Assembly: GCA_024346835.1 (NCBI GenBank)
Contig: AP024866.1
Location: 2,947,659-3,011,658, forward strand
DNA: 64,000 nucleotides
Direction of reading: 5' to 3'
Origin: Vibrio comitans
GTDB lineage: Bacteria > Pseudomonadota > Gammaproteobacteria > Enterobacterales > Vibrionaceae
Of this stretch, positions 23,757-33,055 are shown piece by piece. Position 1 is the first letter of the stretch, and each line of letters begins with the position of its first letter. The notes beneath the pieces were generated by a model. The model saw only the letters and a list, made by a program, of their open reading frames with translations, did not search any database and had not been told where the DNA came from. The position numbers and the translations under genes are program-made.

Positions 23757-25202
23757 ATGGTAAACGTACGCCCGATATTGTTTGTACTTGGATTAGTGCT
23801 ATCAAAATTGGCGCTATTCATGTATCCGCCTACTATCTTAGCGATTTTTAATCCCGGTAGCGGTTTCGTTGAATTTGCTCAAGCGGTGGCTATCACCCAT
23901 TTAGCCTCCTTTATTTGCTTGAGCTTCGGTCGTACTAAACACTTCAGACTCAATGTCAGAGATGTTTTTCTAGTGACCACCCTTGTATGGGTGGTCAGTA
24001 CTGTCTTTGCTGCTTTACCTTTTGTTTTTATCAACCACATCAGCTTCACTGATGCCTACTTTGAAACTATGTCCGGTATTACCACCACAGGTTCAACCGT
24101 GCTCAGTGGCCTTGATGATATGTCTCACAGCATCCTGCTATGGCGTTCATTATTACAATGGCTTGGTGGTATTGGCTTTATTGTGATGGGTGTGGCGATT
24201 TTACCAATGCTAAACGTTGGGGGAATGCGCCTCTTCCAAACGGAATCCTCAGACTGGTCAGATAAAAGTTCACCTCGAGTAAAAAGCGTCGCGAAAAATA
24301 TCGTGGTTGTTTATCTAGGTCTGACCCTGGCCTGTTTTGGTAGCTATGTAGCAACAGGGATGACTCCGTTTGAGGCGATCAATCACGCCTTTACCACTAT
24401 CTCTACAGGCGGGTACTCAACCTCTGACGGATCAATGAACCACTTCTCTCATCAGGCGCAGTGGTTCTCTACCTTGTTTATGTTTCTGGGTGGATTGCCA
24501 TTTTTGCTGTTTGTAGCGGCTTACAGAAAACAGTCGCTCTCTGCCTTAACCAAAGATGCTCAAGTTCTTGGTTTCTTTAAGTTATTTATGGTGGCCAGTT
24601 TAGCTATCACCGCATGGCTGGTACTGCGAGATCATTATGAAGTCAGTGACGCCCTTAGGGTCTCTATGTTCAATGTGGTTTCAGTACTGACAACCACTGG
24701 ATTTGGATTGGAGGACTTTACTGCGTGGGGCACATTGACCACAGTACTGTTTACGTTTCTTCTGATGATGGGCGCCTGTTCTGGCTCCACGGCAGGTGGT
24801 ATTAAGGTCTTCCGCTTCCAGATAGCCCTAACCCTGCTAAAAATACAGATGATGAAGCTTATTCACCCTTCTGGTGTATTCGTACAGCGCTATAACAAAC
24901 GTCGTGTTAACGACGATATCATTCGCTCTATCGTCGCTTTTAGCCTTACGTTCTTCGCCACTGTGCTTGTGGTTGCCGCAGGTCTAAGTGCCATGGATTT
25001 GGATGCGATCACCAGTCTATCAGGGGCCATTACTGCCGTAGCAAATGTAGGGCCCGGCATGGGCTCAGTGATAGGCCCAACCGGGAATTTCGCACCTCTA
25101 CCAGATGCAGCAAAGTGGCTTCTGAGCTTTGGTATGCTCCTCGGCCGCCTAGAGATATTGACAATATTAGTGCTGTTTCTGCCTGCCTTTTGGAGACGCT
25201 AG
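23757..25202 (+). CDS. trkH: Trk K+ transporter membrane subunit
   Basis: Pore-forming K+ uptake protein, 481 residues with about ten membrane segments. The four selectivity-filter loops are recognisable: TTTGSTVLSG, STGGYSTSDG, TTTGFGLED and NVGPGMGSVIG. The stop overlaps the stop of the converging Spo0M gene by 3 bp, so no separate terminator is present between them. Confidence 0.98.
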   Translation: MVNVRPILFVLGLVLSKLALFMYPPTILAIFNPGSGFVEFAQAVAITHLASFICLSFGRTKHFRLNVRDVFLVTTLVWVVSTVFAALPFVFINHISFTDAYFETMSGITTTGSTVLSGLDDMSHSILLWRSLLQWLGGIGFIVMGVAILPMLNVGGMRLFQTESSDWSDKSSPRVKSVAKNIVVVYLGLTLACFGSYVATGMTPFEAINHAFTTISTGGYSTSDGSMNHFSHQAQWFSTLFMFLGGLPFLLFVAAYRKQSLSALTKDAQVLGFFKLFMVASLAITAWLVLRDHYEVSDALRVSMFNVVSVLTTTGFGLEDFTAWGTLTTVLFTFLLMMGACSGSTAGGIKVFRFQIALTLLKIQMMKLIHPSGVFVQRYNKRRVNDDIIRSIVAFSLTFFATVLVVAAGLSAMDLDAITSLSGAITAVANVGPGMGSVIGPTGNFAPLPDAAKWLLSFGMLLGRLEILTILVLFLPAFWRR

Positions 25203-26005
25203 CCTTGTTTGGCTCTAAACAAATCCGTTAGATAGTCCACAACCTGCTGTGCTGCCTGCTCACTGGTCAACTCATTAGATAGTGACAGGTAGCAATTAAG
25301 TTCAGAGGAACCTAGCAAGTTTGACAGAAGCCCACCAAAGCCCTTCTTCTGGCGGTCTATCTCAAACCATAATTGCAGATGTTGCTCATCCCGGTAGGCA
25401 ATAATTTCAACCTCACGCCAAGTACCGTGGAATAAGCCAGTCGTCGGAACAAATTCAAATTCTTGTACGAAGGGCATTTCAAACCCTTTTGCCGCCTCGC
25501 ACTCAACCTGACGAATGCGTAGCCCTAGTTCTTCTAGTTCAGAAAAAATCTTATCCATAACCGGATCTGGGCGAACCGTCAGCATATCTTTATCAGTAGG
25601 ATCGATAGCAAGATCGATATCTAGAGCTGTTTCCAGCCACACCTTAGAATCACCAATCGTTAGCGGCGTATTGAACGGAACGGCGAGCTCAATTTCAAAT
25701 GTGCGTTCTTCTGATGGGTGAATCGTAAATGAGTATGGAAGCTCCCATTTATCCAGCACATAGTTTTGCGGTACGCGGCGCTTGAGTGCCCCCTCACTAT
25801 GAGGCTGGCGCTCTTCTCTTTCAGTGATATAACGACAGCACAACTTAAGGTCGATATGATCAATATGTTGCTCCGTGGCACCACCATAAACATGGATAAC
25901 TACCCGAACAGAATCACCCGGGATTAATGTTTCTTGCTGAAGAACAGCATCAACCTTTGCCGAGCCAATACCTAAGCTAGCCAGTGTTTTTTTGAAAAAT
26001 GACAT
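25199..26005 (-). CDS. Spo0M-like arrestin-fold protein
   Basis: A 268-residue protein of the Spo0M (SpoOM) family, named from a Bacillus sporulation regulator but widespread in non-sporulating bacteria, where its role is unknown. The N-terminus FFKKTLASLGIGSAKVDAVL and the segment PGDSVRVVIHVYGG are family-typical. The ATG at 26005 has AGAGG 6 bp upstream, which favours it over an in-frame start at 26023. No partner gene is suggested by context; it converges on trkH. Confidence 0.9.
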   Translation of the reverse strand: MSFFKKTLASLGIGSAKVDAVLQQETLIPGDSVRVVIHVYGGATEQHIDHIDLKLCCRYITEREERQPHSEGALKRRVPQNYVLDKWELPYSFTIHPSEERTFEIELAVPFNTPLTIGDSKVWLETALDIDLAIDPTDKDMLTVRPDPVMDKIFSELEELGLRIRQVECEAAKGFEMPFVQEFEFVPTTGLFHGTWREVEIIAYRDEQHLQLWFEIDRQKKGFGGLLSNLLGSSELNCYLSLSNELTSEQAAQQVVDYLTDLFRAKQG

Positions 26006-26163
26006 GCTTGACCTCTTAAACAATACAACTCTATTTATACTGGCTCAAAAACGCCCTATAACCAAAACCATTTCTACTCTTTTTGATCCCAGTTCAATAA
26101 AACACTGCAATTATTCCCATCAAAAAATAGAACATTTATTGTTCAGCGACTAAGGTTATCTGG

Positions 26164-26438
26164 TACGATATCTCATTGATACTCGTTGAGTATCTGTAAT
26201 AACGGCAAAGGATATGCCTGACTATTTGGTGAAGTATGTTTCCAACAACCGTCAGGTTTGCTCGACCTAGCAGTCGAGTGGCACAGCGCAGAAGTTATTT
26301 TGCACCTGTTCCGTCTAAAAAACAGAAGTCCGATGAGGACCAAAAAAGCTAAGTTTCATTTAATACCGCGAAACCTGTTTTTAAAGTCTTACTCGCTGTA
26401 CTAAAAAGCGCATTTGAAACCTTCAGATGCGCTTTTTT
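26164..26438 (+). ncRNA. Candidate structured small RNA or yihD leader
   Basis: Not a recognised family. An extended -10 (TGG-TACGAT, 26161-26169) is followed by several hairpins: GATACTC/GAGTATC (26178-26194), GGCA/TGCC with loop AAGGATA (26204-26218), CCTGAC/GTCAGG (26217-26256, competing with the previous one), CTCGAC/GTCGAG (26261-26278), GTCC/GGAC (26328-26340), and then a very strong terminator (26403-26438). No protein gene precedes the terminator on this strand, because Spo0M and trkH lie to the left and converge, so a roughly 260-nt RNA is the simplest explanation. An 18-codon frame at 26214-26270 has its AAAGGA too close to the ATG. Confidence 0.6.
26403..26438 (+). terminator. Strong terminator upstream of yihD
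   Basis: AAAAAGCGCAT pairs with ATGCGCTTTTT, extended by TGAA/TTCA around loop ACC, about 16 bp in all, with T-rich sequence after it. It ends 63 bp before the yihD start. Confidence 0.92.
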
Positions 26439-26501
26439 CTTATCTTTTTTATGACCTTTTTGTTAAGTTATGCGCACATCTCGAGTTCTATGGAGAAGAC
26501 C

Positions 26502-26768
26502 ATGAAATGCCATCGCGTAAACGAATTAATTGAATTACTGCACCCAGAGTGGGCAAAAGATCCAGACCTAAACCTAGTTGAATTCATTCTTAAACTTGCT
26601 AGTGAAGCAAGCTACGAAGGTAAACTAGAAGACTTAACTGATGACGTGCTTATCTACCATCTAAAGATGCGTAACAGTGAGCAAGAAGAAGAGATTCCAG
26701 GTCTTGCCAAAGACAAGGAAGACGACTTCAAAACAGCGCTTCTTCGCGCGCGTGGCATTATTGACTAA
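26502..26768 (+). CDS. yihD: YihD family protein (DUF1040)
   Basis: A small cytoplasmic protein of 88 residues and unknown function, very similar to E. coli YihD ([44 protein letters not shown]). The ATG at 26502 (MKCHRVNE) has GGAG 7 bp upstream; a longer frame starting at 26427 begins inside the terminator and is rejected. The yihD-srkA-dsbA-yihG order is as in E. coli, with ccoG inserted. Confidence 0.96.
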   Translation: MKCHRVNELIELLHPEWAKDPDLNLVEFILKLASEASYEGKLEDLTDDVLIYHLKMRNSEQEEEIPGLAKDKEDDFKTALLRARGIID

Positions 26769-26947
26769 CTGCCTGCTGGGTCAGCAAACGGTTTTGTTGA
26801 CCCATCCCTCTCCTTCAACCCAACCCCTCTCGTTGTCATCTCTATCCCTGAAAGTTCATCAGTCCCTATCTATTCTGTAACTCATGTAACAATTAATTTT
26901 CATATTGTTCGATATACTGCGCCCAAGGTTTAGGTTGGAAAAGTAAA

Positions 26948-28366
26948 ATGAGCAAGGATCGTATCGACATCAAAGATGTCACGGCAAAGGAATTCAACCC
27001 TAAGGCACATAAGAGCCAAGGGGATAGATTTAATCCAAGTAATCGCATTTATGTCAGAGCAAGCAAGGGCGTATTTCAAAAACTGCGTCGCTATGGAGCT
27101 TGGTTCTTATTACTACTGTTCGCATTAGTACCTTGGATTCCTTACGGAGAGCGACAAGCTATTCTGTTGGATATAGGGCAGCAGCAATTCAATTTCTTTG
27201 GCACAACCCTCTATCCGCAAGACCTTACCCTACTGGCCCTATTATTCATGATTGCGGCGTTTGGGCTGTTTTTCATTACTACCTTTTTAGGAAGGGTGTG
27301 GTGTGGGTATCTATGCCCTCAAACCGTTTGGACCTTCATGTATATATGGTTTGAAGAAAAACTAGAAGGCGCAGCAAACAAACGGAAAAAACAAGACTCG
27401 CAACCGCTCACTGCAGCGCTAGCACTTCGCAAAACGCTCAAGCATCTTGCTTGGTTCACCATTGCACTGCTCACGGGTCTCACCTTCGTTGGCTACTTTG
27501 TTCCTACCAATGAATTATGGCGCGATTTCTTCACTCTCGATGCCACGTTCTGGACTTACTTTTGGGTATTGTTCTTTGCGGTATGTACCTACGCCAATGC
27601 AGGATGGATGCGCTCCATTGTTTGTATCCACATGTGTCCCTACGCTCGATTCCAATCCGCTATGTTCGATAAAGACACCTTTATTGTTGGCTATGACAAA
27701 AAGCGTGGTGAAGACAGAGGCCCTCGTTCACGCAAAGCAAACCCTAGCGATCTCGGCCTAGGCGACTGTATTGACTGTAATTTATGTGTTCAAGTCTGCC
27801 CTACAGGTATCGATATTCGTGATGGTTTGCAATACGAGTGTATCAACTGCGGCGCTTGTATCGATGCATGTGATGTCACTATGGAGCGCATGAAATATCC
27901 TAAAGGACTAATCAGCTACACGACTGAGCACAAGCTAGAAGGCACTCACACCAAGATCATGAGACCAAAATTGATTGGCTATGGTTTGGTAATGATTCTG
28001 ATGTTCGGATTTTTCATCATGCAGGTTGCTTCTGTAGAACCAGCCGGACTCAGCGTGATCAGGGATCGAACCCAACTCTATCGAACCAACAGTGATGGCT
28101 TTATAGAGAACACCTATACCCTAAAGATCATCAACAAAACTCAGCAGACACAGAGCTACAATCTTGATGTTTCAGGGCTGACAGATGTTGAATGGTATGG
28201 ACGTCAAACTATCAACGTCTCCCCAGGTGAGGTATTTAACCTGCCAATCAGTCTCGGTGTAGATCCTGAGCAATTGAGCTCTTCTGTTACAACGATTCAA
28301 TTTGAGCTAGAGGATCAGCACGGCTTCTCCATCGAAGTTGAAAGTCGCTTCATCAAACAGCTTTAA
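26948..28366 (+). CDS. ccoG: Cytochrome c oxidase accessory protein CcoG (FixG/RdxA)
   Basis: Membrane protein with two [4Fe-4S] clusters, thought to reduce copper for assembly of cbb3 oxidase. 472 residues. Membrane segments lie in the N-terminal part (for example around 50-70 and 90-115), with GRVWCGYLCPQTVWTF. Ferredoxin motifs CIDCNLCVQVCPTG and CINCGACIDACD supply eight cysteines. The last 120 residues form an Ig-like periplasmic domain (VEPAGLSVIRDR onward). The cbb3 genes themselves are not in the window. Confidence 0.96.
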   Translation: MSKDRIDIKDVTAKEFNPKAHKSQGDRFNPSNRIYVRASKGVFQKLRRYGAWFLLLLFALVPWIPYGERQAILLDIGQQQFNFFGTTLYPQDLTLLALLFMIAAFGLFFITTFLGRVWCGYLCPQTVWTFMYIWFEEKLEGAANKRKKQDSQPLTAALALRKTLKHLAWFTIALLTGLTFVGYFVPTNELWRDFFTLDATFWTYFWVLFFAVCTYANAGWMRSIVCIHMCPYARFQSAMFDKDTFIVGYDKKRGEDRGPRSRKANPSDLGLGDCIDCNLCVQVCPTGIDIRDGLQYECINCGACIDACDVTMERMKYPKGLISYTTEHKLEGTHTKIMRPKLIGYGLVMILMFGFFIMQVASVEPAGLSVIRDRTQLYRTNSDGFIENTYTLKIINKTQQTQSYNLDVSGLTDVEWYGRQTINVSPGEVFNLPISLGVDPEQLSSSVTTIQFELEDQHGFSIEVESRFIKQL

Positions 28367-28384
28367 CAAGAATTAATGTAATCA

Positions 28385-28416
28385 GAGGGTTATACTGCGG
28401 TATAACCCTCTTTTTT
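28385..28416 (+). terminator. Terminator after ccoG
   Basis: GAGGGTTATAC/GTATAACCCTC, an 11-bp perfect stem with TGCG loop, then TTTTTT. Confidence 0.95.
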
Positions 28417-28438
28417 ATTGGTCACTGACACCTCTACT

Positions 28439-29425
28439 ATGAACTCTTTATTCAATTTTGACGCTCTGACTCCTGATTTTATGTGGTATGCATTGGCCAG
28501 TATCGGCGTTCGCGCTGAATCCGGCTTCCTAGCACTCAATAGCTATGAGAACCGGGTGTATCAGTTTGTCGACGAAGAAAAGAAGCGCTATGTGGTGAAA
28601 TTTTACCGCCCACAACGCTGGAGCGAGCAACAGATTCAAGAAGAGCACGACTTTACGCTTTCACTGCTTGACCATGAAATACCTATTGCGCCACCCGTAA
28701 TCATTGATGGAAAAACCCTCCATCACCATGAAGGCTATCTATTCACCCTATTTGAAAGTGTTGGCGGGCGTCAGTTTGAAGTCGATAACTACGACCAACT
28801 GGAAATGGTAGGCCGATTCTTGGGCAGAATTCATAAAGTTAGTGAGGGATTGCCTACATTTAAACACCGACCAACGATGGGCCTCGAGGAATACCTCTAT
28901 CAATCTCGCGATATACTTAAACAAAGCCAATTTATCCCAGCACACATTGAGTCCGCTTTTTTTCAGGACATGCAGTTATTGATCTCTGCCATCGAAGAAC
29001 AGTGGCAAACAGACTATACGCCTATCCGTTTACATGGTGACTGCCATCCAGGAAACATACTTTGGCGTGATGGTCCTATGTTTGTGGATTTGGACGATGC
29101 TAGAAATGGACCTGCAATACAGGATTTATGGATGCTGTTGAACGGTGACCGACATGAGAAACTGCTCCAGTTGGATATTGTTTTAGAGGGGTATCAAGAA
29201 TTTTGCGATTTTGATGTCAATCAATTGAAACTGATCGAACCTTTGCGCGGTCTACGTCTAATACATTACATGTCTTGGTTAGCAAAAAGATGGCAAGATC
29301 CTGCTTTCCCTGTGGCATTCCCATGGTTTAATGATGCAAAATACTGGGAAGGTCAGGTATTGGCGATTAAAGAGCAATTGGCTGCACTACAAGAGCCTCC
29401 ATTGTCTCTTACACCTAGTTGGTAA
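28439..29425 (+). CDS. srkA: Stress response kinase A (YihE/RdoA)
   Basis: Ser/Thr kinase of the aminoglycoside-phosphotransferase fold that protects against stress-induced death in E. coli. 328 residues, the same as E. coli SrkA. Visible are LNSYENRVYQF, VVKFYRP (ATP Lys), the catalytic loop RLHGDCHPGNILWRDG and MFVDLDDARNGP (metal Asp). The ATG at 28439 is chosen over a TTG 21 bp upstream, to match the family. It is 34 bp before dsbA, the classical rdoA-dsbA unit, through which Cpx stress can raise DsbA. Confidence 0.96.
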   Translation: MNSLFNFDALTPDFMWYALASIGVRAESGFLALNSYENRVYQFVDEEKKRYVVKFYRPQRWSEQQIQEEHDFTLSLLDHEIPIAPPVIIDGKTLHHHEGYLFTLFESVGGRQFEVDNYDQLEMVGRFLGRIHKVSEGLPTFKHRPTMGLEEYLYQSRDILKQSQFIPAHIESAFFQDMQLLISAIEEQWQTDYTPIRLHGDCHPGNILWRDGPMFVDLDDARNGPAIQDLWMLLNGDRHEKLLQLDIVLEGYQEFCDFDVNQLKLIEPLRGLRLIHYMSWLAKRWQDPAFPVAFPWFNDAKYWEGQVLAIKEQLAALQEPPLSLTPSW

Positions 29426-29459
29426 AAACCAACAGATTATTTATTGAAGGAGTATCCAA

Positions 29460-30062
29460 ATGAAGAAGTTGATTGCCTTGGTGGCAACCATGTTTTTAAC
29501 CCTATCTGCGCACGCAGCACAGTTTAGCGAAGGCCAACACTACAAGGTTCTTGATCTACCAGCATCATCGACTCCAACAGTAAACGAGTTCTTCTCTTTC
29601 TATTGCCCACACTGTCATCAGTTTGAGCCGATCATGAATTCTCTAAAGGCGTCATTACCTTCTAACGCTAAGTTCCAAAAGTCTCATGTTTCATTCATGG
29701 GTGGCAACATGGGTCTACCTATGAGCAAAGCCTACGCGACTATGGTGGCTCTAAAGGTAGAAGACCAAATGGTCCCTGTGATGTTCAGCCGCATTCATGA
29801 TCTAAACGCAGCACCTCGCAACGAAGATGAGCTTCGTCAAATCTTCCTAGATGAAGGCATTGATGCGAAGAAATTCGATGCTGCTTACAAGGGCTTTGCT
29901 GTAGATTCTATGGTTCGTCGCTTTGACAAGAGCTTTAAAGACAGTGGCTTACGCGGTGTTCCAGCGATTGTAGTTAACAACAAGTACCTTGTTGAGATGG
30001 GTGGTATTAAATCAACCAAAGACTTAACAGACTTGGTAAATTACCTATTAACGCTTAAATAA
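29460..30062 (+). CDS. dsbA: Periplasmic thiol:disulfide oxidoreductase DsbA
   Basis: Introduces disulfide bonds in exported proteins, including toxins and pilins in vibrios. 200 residues with a signal peptide ([20 protein letters not shown]), the active site FYCPHCHQ with Cys49 and Cys52, and the cis-proline loop [15 protein letters not shown] lies 8 bp before the ATG. The redox partner dsbB is not in the window. Confidence 0.98.
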   Translation: MKKLIALVATMFLTLSAHAAQFSEGQHYKVLDLPASSTPTVNEFFSFYCPHCHQFEPIMNSLKASLPSNAKFQKSHVSFMGGNMGLPMSKAYATMVALKVEDQMVPVMFSRIHDLNAAPRNEDELRQIFLDEGIDAKKFDAAYKGFAVDSMVRRFDKSFKDSGLRGVPAIVVNNKYLVEMGGIKSTKDLTDLVNYLLTLK

Positions 30063-30067
30063 TCATT

Positions 30068-30094
30068 AAGGGGAGCGAATCGCTCCCCTTTTTT
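30068..30094. terminator. Terminator after dsbA
   Basis: AAGGGGAGCG/CGCTCCCCTT, loop AAT, then TTTT; it touches the stop of the converging acyltransferase. Confidence 0.94.
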
Positions 30095-30968
30095 ATTCCC
30101 TGTATAACTTGTCTAACTGTTTGTCTTTCTCTTTCCACAAGTCTCCCAGCCAAAGCTGAAACTGACGCTTAAATTGTTTATCCCCAAAGTAGTCACCCAG
30201 CACCTTATCATCAACGGACAAGACGTTTACCTTTACCACGATGCGCTGCATTCTTCCCATCAACATATCCTTAAATGGGTTTTCAACATTGTCAGGATAA
30301 GCAAGGGTAACATCGATAATGTTATCAAACTGCTCGCCCATAGCGGCTAAGGTATAAGCGATACCGCCCGCTTTTGGTAATAATAAGTGCTTGTATTTGC
30401 TTTGATTGTGGCTGCTACTGCGATATCGAGTTCCCTCAACATAATTCACCACAGTAGTTGGAATATGCTGAAATTTCTCGCACGAGCGACGAGTAGTTTC
30501 TAAGTCCTTACCCCGCTTCTCTGGATGCCTAAGTAAGTATTCTCGAGAATAGCGACGCATAAAGGGCATATCTAACGCCCAGCAAGCCATACCCAAGAAC
30601 GGCACGTAAAGGAGCTGCTGCTTAAGAAAAAACTTAGGCATGGGAATACGATCTTTAAACACGCAACACAGAACCACTATATCAGTCCAGCTACGATGAT
30701 TACTGAGCATCAAATACCAGCCGTGGTAATTCAGCCCATCTAATCCTTCCACCTGCCAATCCACTTTGTTAGACAGAGATAAGATCAGGGCATTAACCGT
30801 GGCCCAAAGCCACATCACCCTATTGGCATAATGTGATGTGAATTGCTTTACCGATGAGATCGGCACTAAAGCTCGGATCAGCGCGAGTATGCAGATGGCA
30901 ATGGAGCTGAGAGCGGTATTGAGAATGACCAACGAGGCATTTATGACAAGAATGAGATAACCGAGCAT
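30093..30968 (-). CDS. YihG-like 1-acyl-glycerol-3-phosphate acyltransferase family protein
   Basis: Membrane-bound acyltransferase of the PlsC/LPLAT group, 291 residues. An N-terminal hydrophobic segment (about 3-30) is followed by NHRSWTDIV (the NHx4D catalytic motif), a LPFL-type acceptor region around FLGMACWALDMPFM, and NYVEGTRY (the EGTR substrate site). In E. coli the yihG product puts unsaturated chains in the sn-2 position; the position next to dsbA is shared. The exact acyl specificity cannot be read from sequence. Confidence 0.9.
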   Translation of the reverse strand: MLGYLILVINASLVILNTALSSIAICILALIRALVPISSVKQFTSHYANRVMWLWATVNALILSLSNKVDWQVEGLDGLNYHGWYLMLSNHRSWTDIVVLCCVFKDRIPMPKFFLKQQLLYVPFLGMACWALDMPFMRRYSREYLLRHPEKRGKDLETTRRSCEKFQHIPTTVVNYVEGTRYRSSSHNQSKYKHLLLPKAGGIAYTLAAMGEQFDNIIDVTLAYPDNVENPFKDMLMGRMQRIVVKVNVLSVDDKVLGDYFGDKQFKRQFQLWLGDLWKEKDKQLDKLYRE

Positions 30969-31130
30969 AACCGTGAAACTAAAATCAAATACCAGAACTA
31001 AAGTGATGGCTAATTATACTAGCTATGCCATTGATTTAAATAACTGGCGCTATGGTCGGATTTGTTTTTTATCTCCAAACATTTCCAAAACAGCAAAACC
31101 CATTAGTAAATCAGGCATAAGCAATTGATT

Positions 31131-32657
31131 TCATCCCGCTATTTGTTGATGTAGCGATCGCAACAGCCGATCCATAGAGCGATAGCCTAGCGCTTCGCTG
31201 AGGTGATGCTTTTGAATACTCTCTGACTGCTCCAAATCAGCAATGGTCCGCGCCACTCGAATAATTCGATGATAAGCTCGAATAGATAAGCCTAAACGGG
31301 CAATCGCAAACTCCAGAAACTCGGCGTCCTCTTTTACAAGACTGCAATGCCATTCTATCTCTTTATTGGTTAGCAAGGCGTTAGGCTTATTTGCACGAGC
31401 AAGCATGGTCTCTCTAGCGATGCTCACCCTCTTGCGACAATCCTCTGTGGTTTCACCTCGATCCCCGCCCTCACTCAATGTACCTAATGGCAACAAAGGG
31501 ATCTCTACAGACATATCAAAGCGATCTAAAAATGGGCCTGATATTCGACCTAAATACTTAAGTATTGCCTGAGGGGTATGCTGGCACTGACTGCCTTGAT
31601 AGAACCCTGAGGGGCTAGGATTTAAGGCTCCGATAAGCTGAAACCTAGCGGGGAAACTGGTTTTTCCTGATGCGCGAGAAATGGCGACCTGCCCCGCCTC
31701 TAATGGCTCACGAAGAGCATCAAGCACTCGCTTTTCAAACTCAACAAGCTCGTCTAAAAAAAGAATACCGTTGTGCGCTAGAGAAATCTCGCCAGGCTTA
31801 GGAAAGGATCCTCCTCCGACTAACGCCACCATAGAACTAGAGTGATGAGGAGCTCGAAAAGGGCGTTTTCGCCATGTAGCACTGTCTAAGTCGGACCCAA
31901 CCAATGAGGCTACACTTGCCACCTCCAGTGCCTCTTGCTTACTCATAGGCGGAATGAGATCAGGTAAACGCGATGCAAGCATGGTTTTTCCTGTACCCGG
32001 AGGACCAATGAAAAGCAGGTTGTGCTGCCCTGCAGCTGCTATTTCTAAAGCTCGCTTTCCTTGCTGCTGCCCTATGATGTCCTGCATATCCAATTCAGAC
32101 TCAGAATAGGTGGACAACTCAGGCTCACACTCTAAATCCAGTTGCTGCTGGGAGGCTAAGTACGCTGCCACCTGCAATAAGCTTCGAGCTGATAGGTTGC
32201 TCTGTTCATCAACCAAGCGTACCTGCTTAGCATTTTGATAGGGGGTGATGAGCGTTCGCCGATTATCGTTACTCGCGATTGCCGCTGAGATAACACCTTT
32301 AACCGGACGCAGTTCTCCTGAAAGAGCCAACTCGCCCAACAGCTCTGTATCACTCAGCTTTTCTAACGGGATTTGTTCACTCGCCACTAGGATGCCTATG
32401 GCAATAGGAAGGTCAAATCGACCGCCATCTTTGGGTAGATCCGCCGGTGCTAAATTAACGGTAATTTTACGACTCGGAAATAAAAACTTAGAGTTCAAAA
32501 TTGCGCTTCGCACTCTGTCCTTGGACTCTTTAACACTAGTCTCTGCAAGCCCTACTAGGTGAAAGCCGGGCATGCCAGGACCTATGTGCACCTCAACAGT
32601 GACAGGTGGTGCAGACACTCCCAAGCTTGCTCGACTATGTACTATTGCTAGTCCCAT
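31131..32657 (-). CDS. comM: ComM, hexameric branch-migration helicase (YifB family)
   Basis: AAA+ helicase that speeds integration of transforming DNA, shown in Vibrio cholerae. 508 residues: an N-terminal Lon-protease-like domain (1-170), then a Mg-chelatase-type AAA+ core with Walker A GPPGTGKTML (218-227), Walker B GILFLDELVEFE and sensor GALNPSPSGFY, and a C-terminal helical domain (RAYHRIIRVARTIADLE). It is divergent from the ilv operon. Together with dprA it makes two transformation genes in this window. Confidence 0.96.
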   Translation of the reverse strand: MGLAIVHSRASLGVSAPPVTVEVHIGPGMPGFHLVGLAETSVKESKDRVRSAILNSKFLFPSRKITVNLAPADLPKDGGRFDLPIAIGILVASEQIPLEKLSDTELLGELALSGELRPVKGVISAAIASNDNRRTLITPYQNAKQVRLVDEQSNLSARSLLQVAAYLASQQQLDLECEPELSTYSESELDMQDIIGQQQGKRALEIAAAGQHNLLFIGPPGTGKTMLASRLPDLIPPMSKQEALEVASVASLVGSDLDSATWRKRPFRAPHHSSSMVALVGGGSFPKPGEISLAHNGILFLDELVEFEKRVLDALREPLEAGQVAISRASGKTSFPARFQLIGALNPSPSGFYQGSQCQHTPQAILKYLGRISGPFLDRFDMSVEIPLLPLGTLSEGGDRGETTEDCRKRVSIARETMLARANKPNALLTNKEIEWHCSLVKEDAEFLEFAIARLGLSIRAYHRIIRVARTIADLEQSESIQKHHLSEALGYRSMDRLLRSLHQQIAG

Positions 32658-32805
32658 AAAGCACCAAAATTAACGCCCCCTAATAGGGTTTAGACCGTAT
32701 ACATGTTGTGAGTAAGTGAAAAAAGAATGAGTTTTTCCTTGTCATGCCGCAAGAAATTGTGATACCACTAATGGCATAAGCACTGTGCAACTTTATTTGG
32801 GAATT

Positions 32806-32895
32806 ATGCAACCTACTCTTCGACTACTTTCTCTGGTGAACCTGATTGTCGTGGTGATTATTCACACCGCGCGAGGGCGAGTAGGCGCAAATTAG
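32806..32895 (+). CDS. ilvL: ilv operon leader peptide
   Basis: A 29-codon open frame (MQPTLRLLSLVNLIVVVII then HTARGRVGAN) rich in Leu, Val and Ile: 5 Leu, 5 Val and 3 Ile. It is similar in length and layout to E. coli IlvL. GGGA lies about 5 bp before the ATG. Stalling at the run of Leu/Val/Ile codons when these charged tRNAs are scarce would free the downstream antiterminator. Confidence 0.93.
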   Translation: MQPTLRLLSLVNLIVVVIIHTARGRVGAN

Positions 32896-32946
32896 CACAG
32901 CAAGATTTACAAGCCCTCGCACTGAAAAGTTCGGGGGCTTTTTTTT
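32871..32946 (+). promoter_or_regulatory. ilvGMEDA attenuator (antiterminator and terminator)
   Basis: The terminator hairpin pairs AAGCCCTCG (32911-32919) with CGGGGGCTT (32932-32940), followed by T8. The sequence GCGAGGGC (32871-32878) in the leader-peptide region is perfectly complementary to GCCCTCGC (32913-32920), giving an 8-bp antiterminator that excludes the terminator. The mechanism is inferred from E. coli ilv. Confidence 0.92.
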
Positions 32947-33055
32947 AGTTTTAAAGGTCTCATTGAGACAACGATTGGAAAATGGAGCACAAGATGTGCA
33001 GTAAGACTGAGAACACAACTAGGCAGCAATTTGCCGCATTACAGGGAGAACGCCA

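Noticed and set aside
26779-26806. TGGGTCA/TGACCCA hairpin after yihD as a terminator
   Set aside because: The stem is good, but no T-run follows on either strand, so a rho-independent terminator is not supported; it may only be a structured 3' end.
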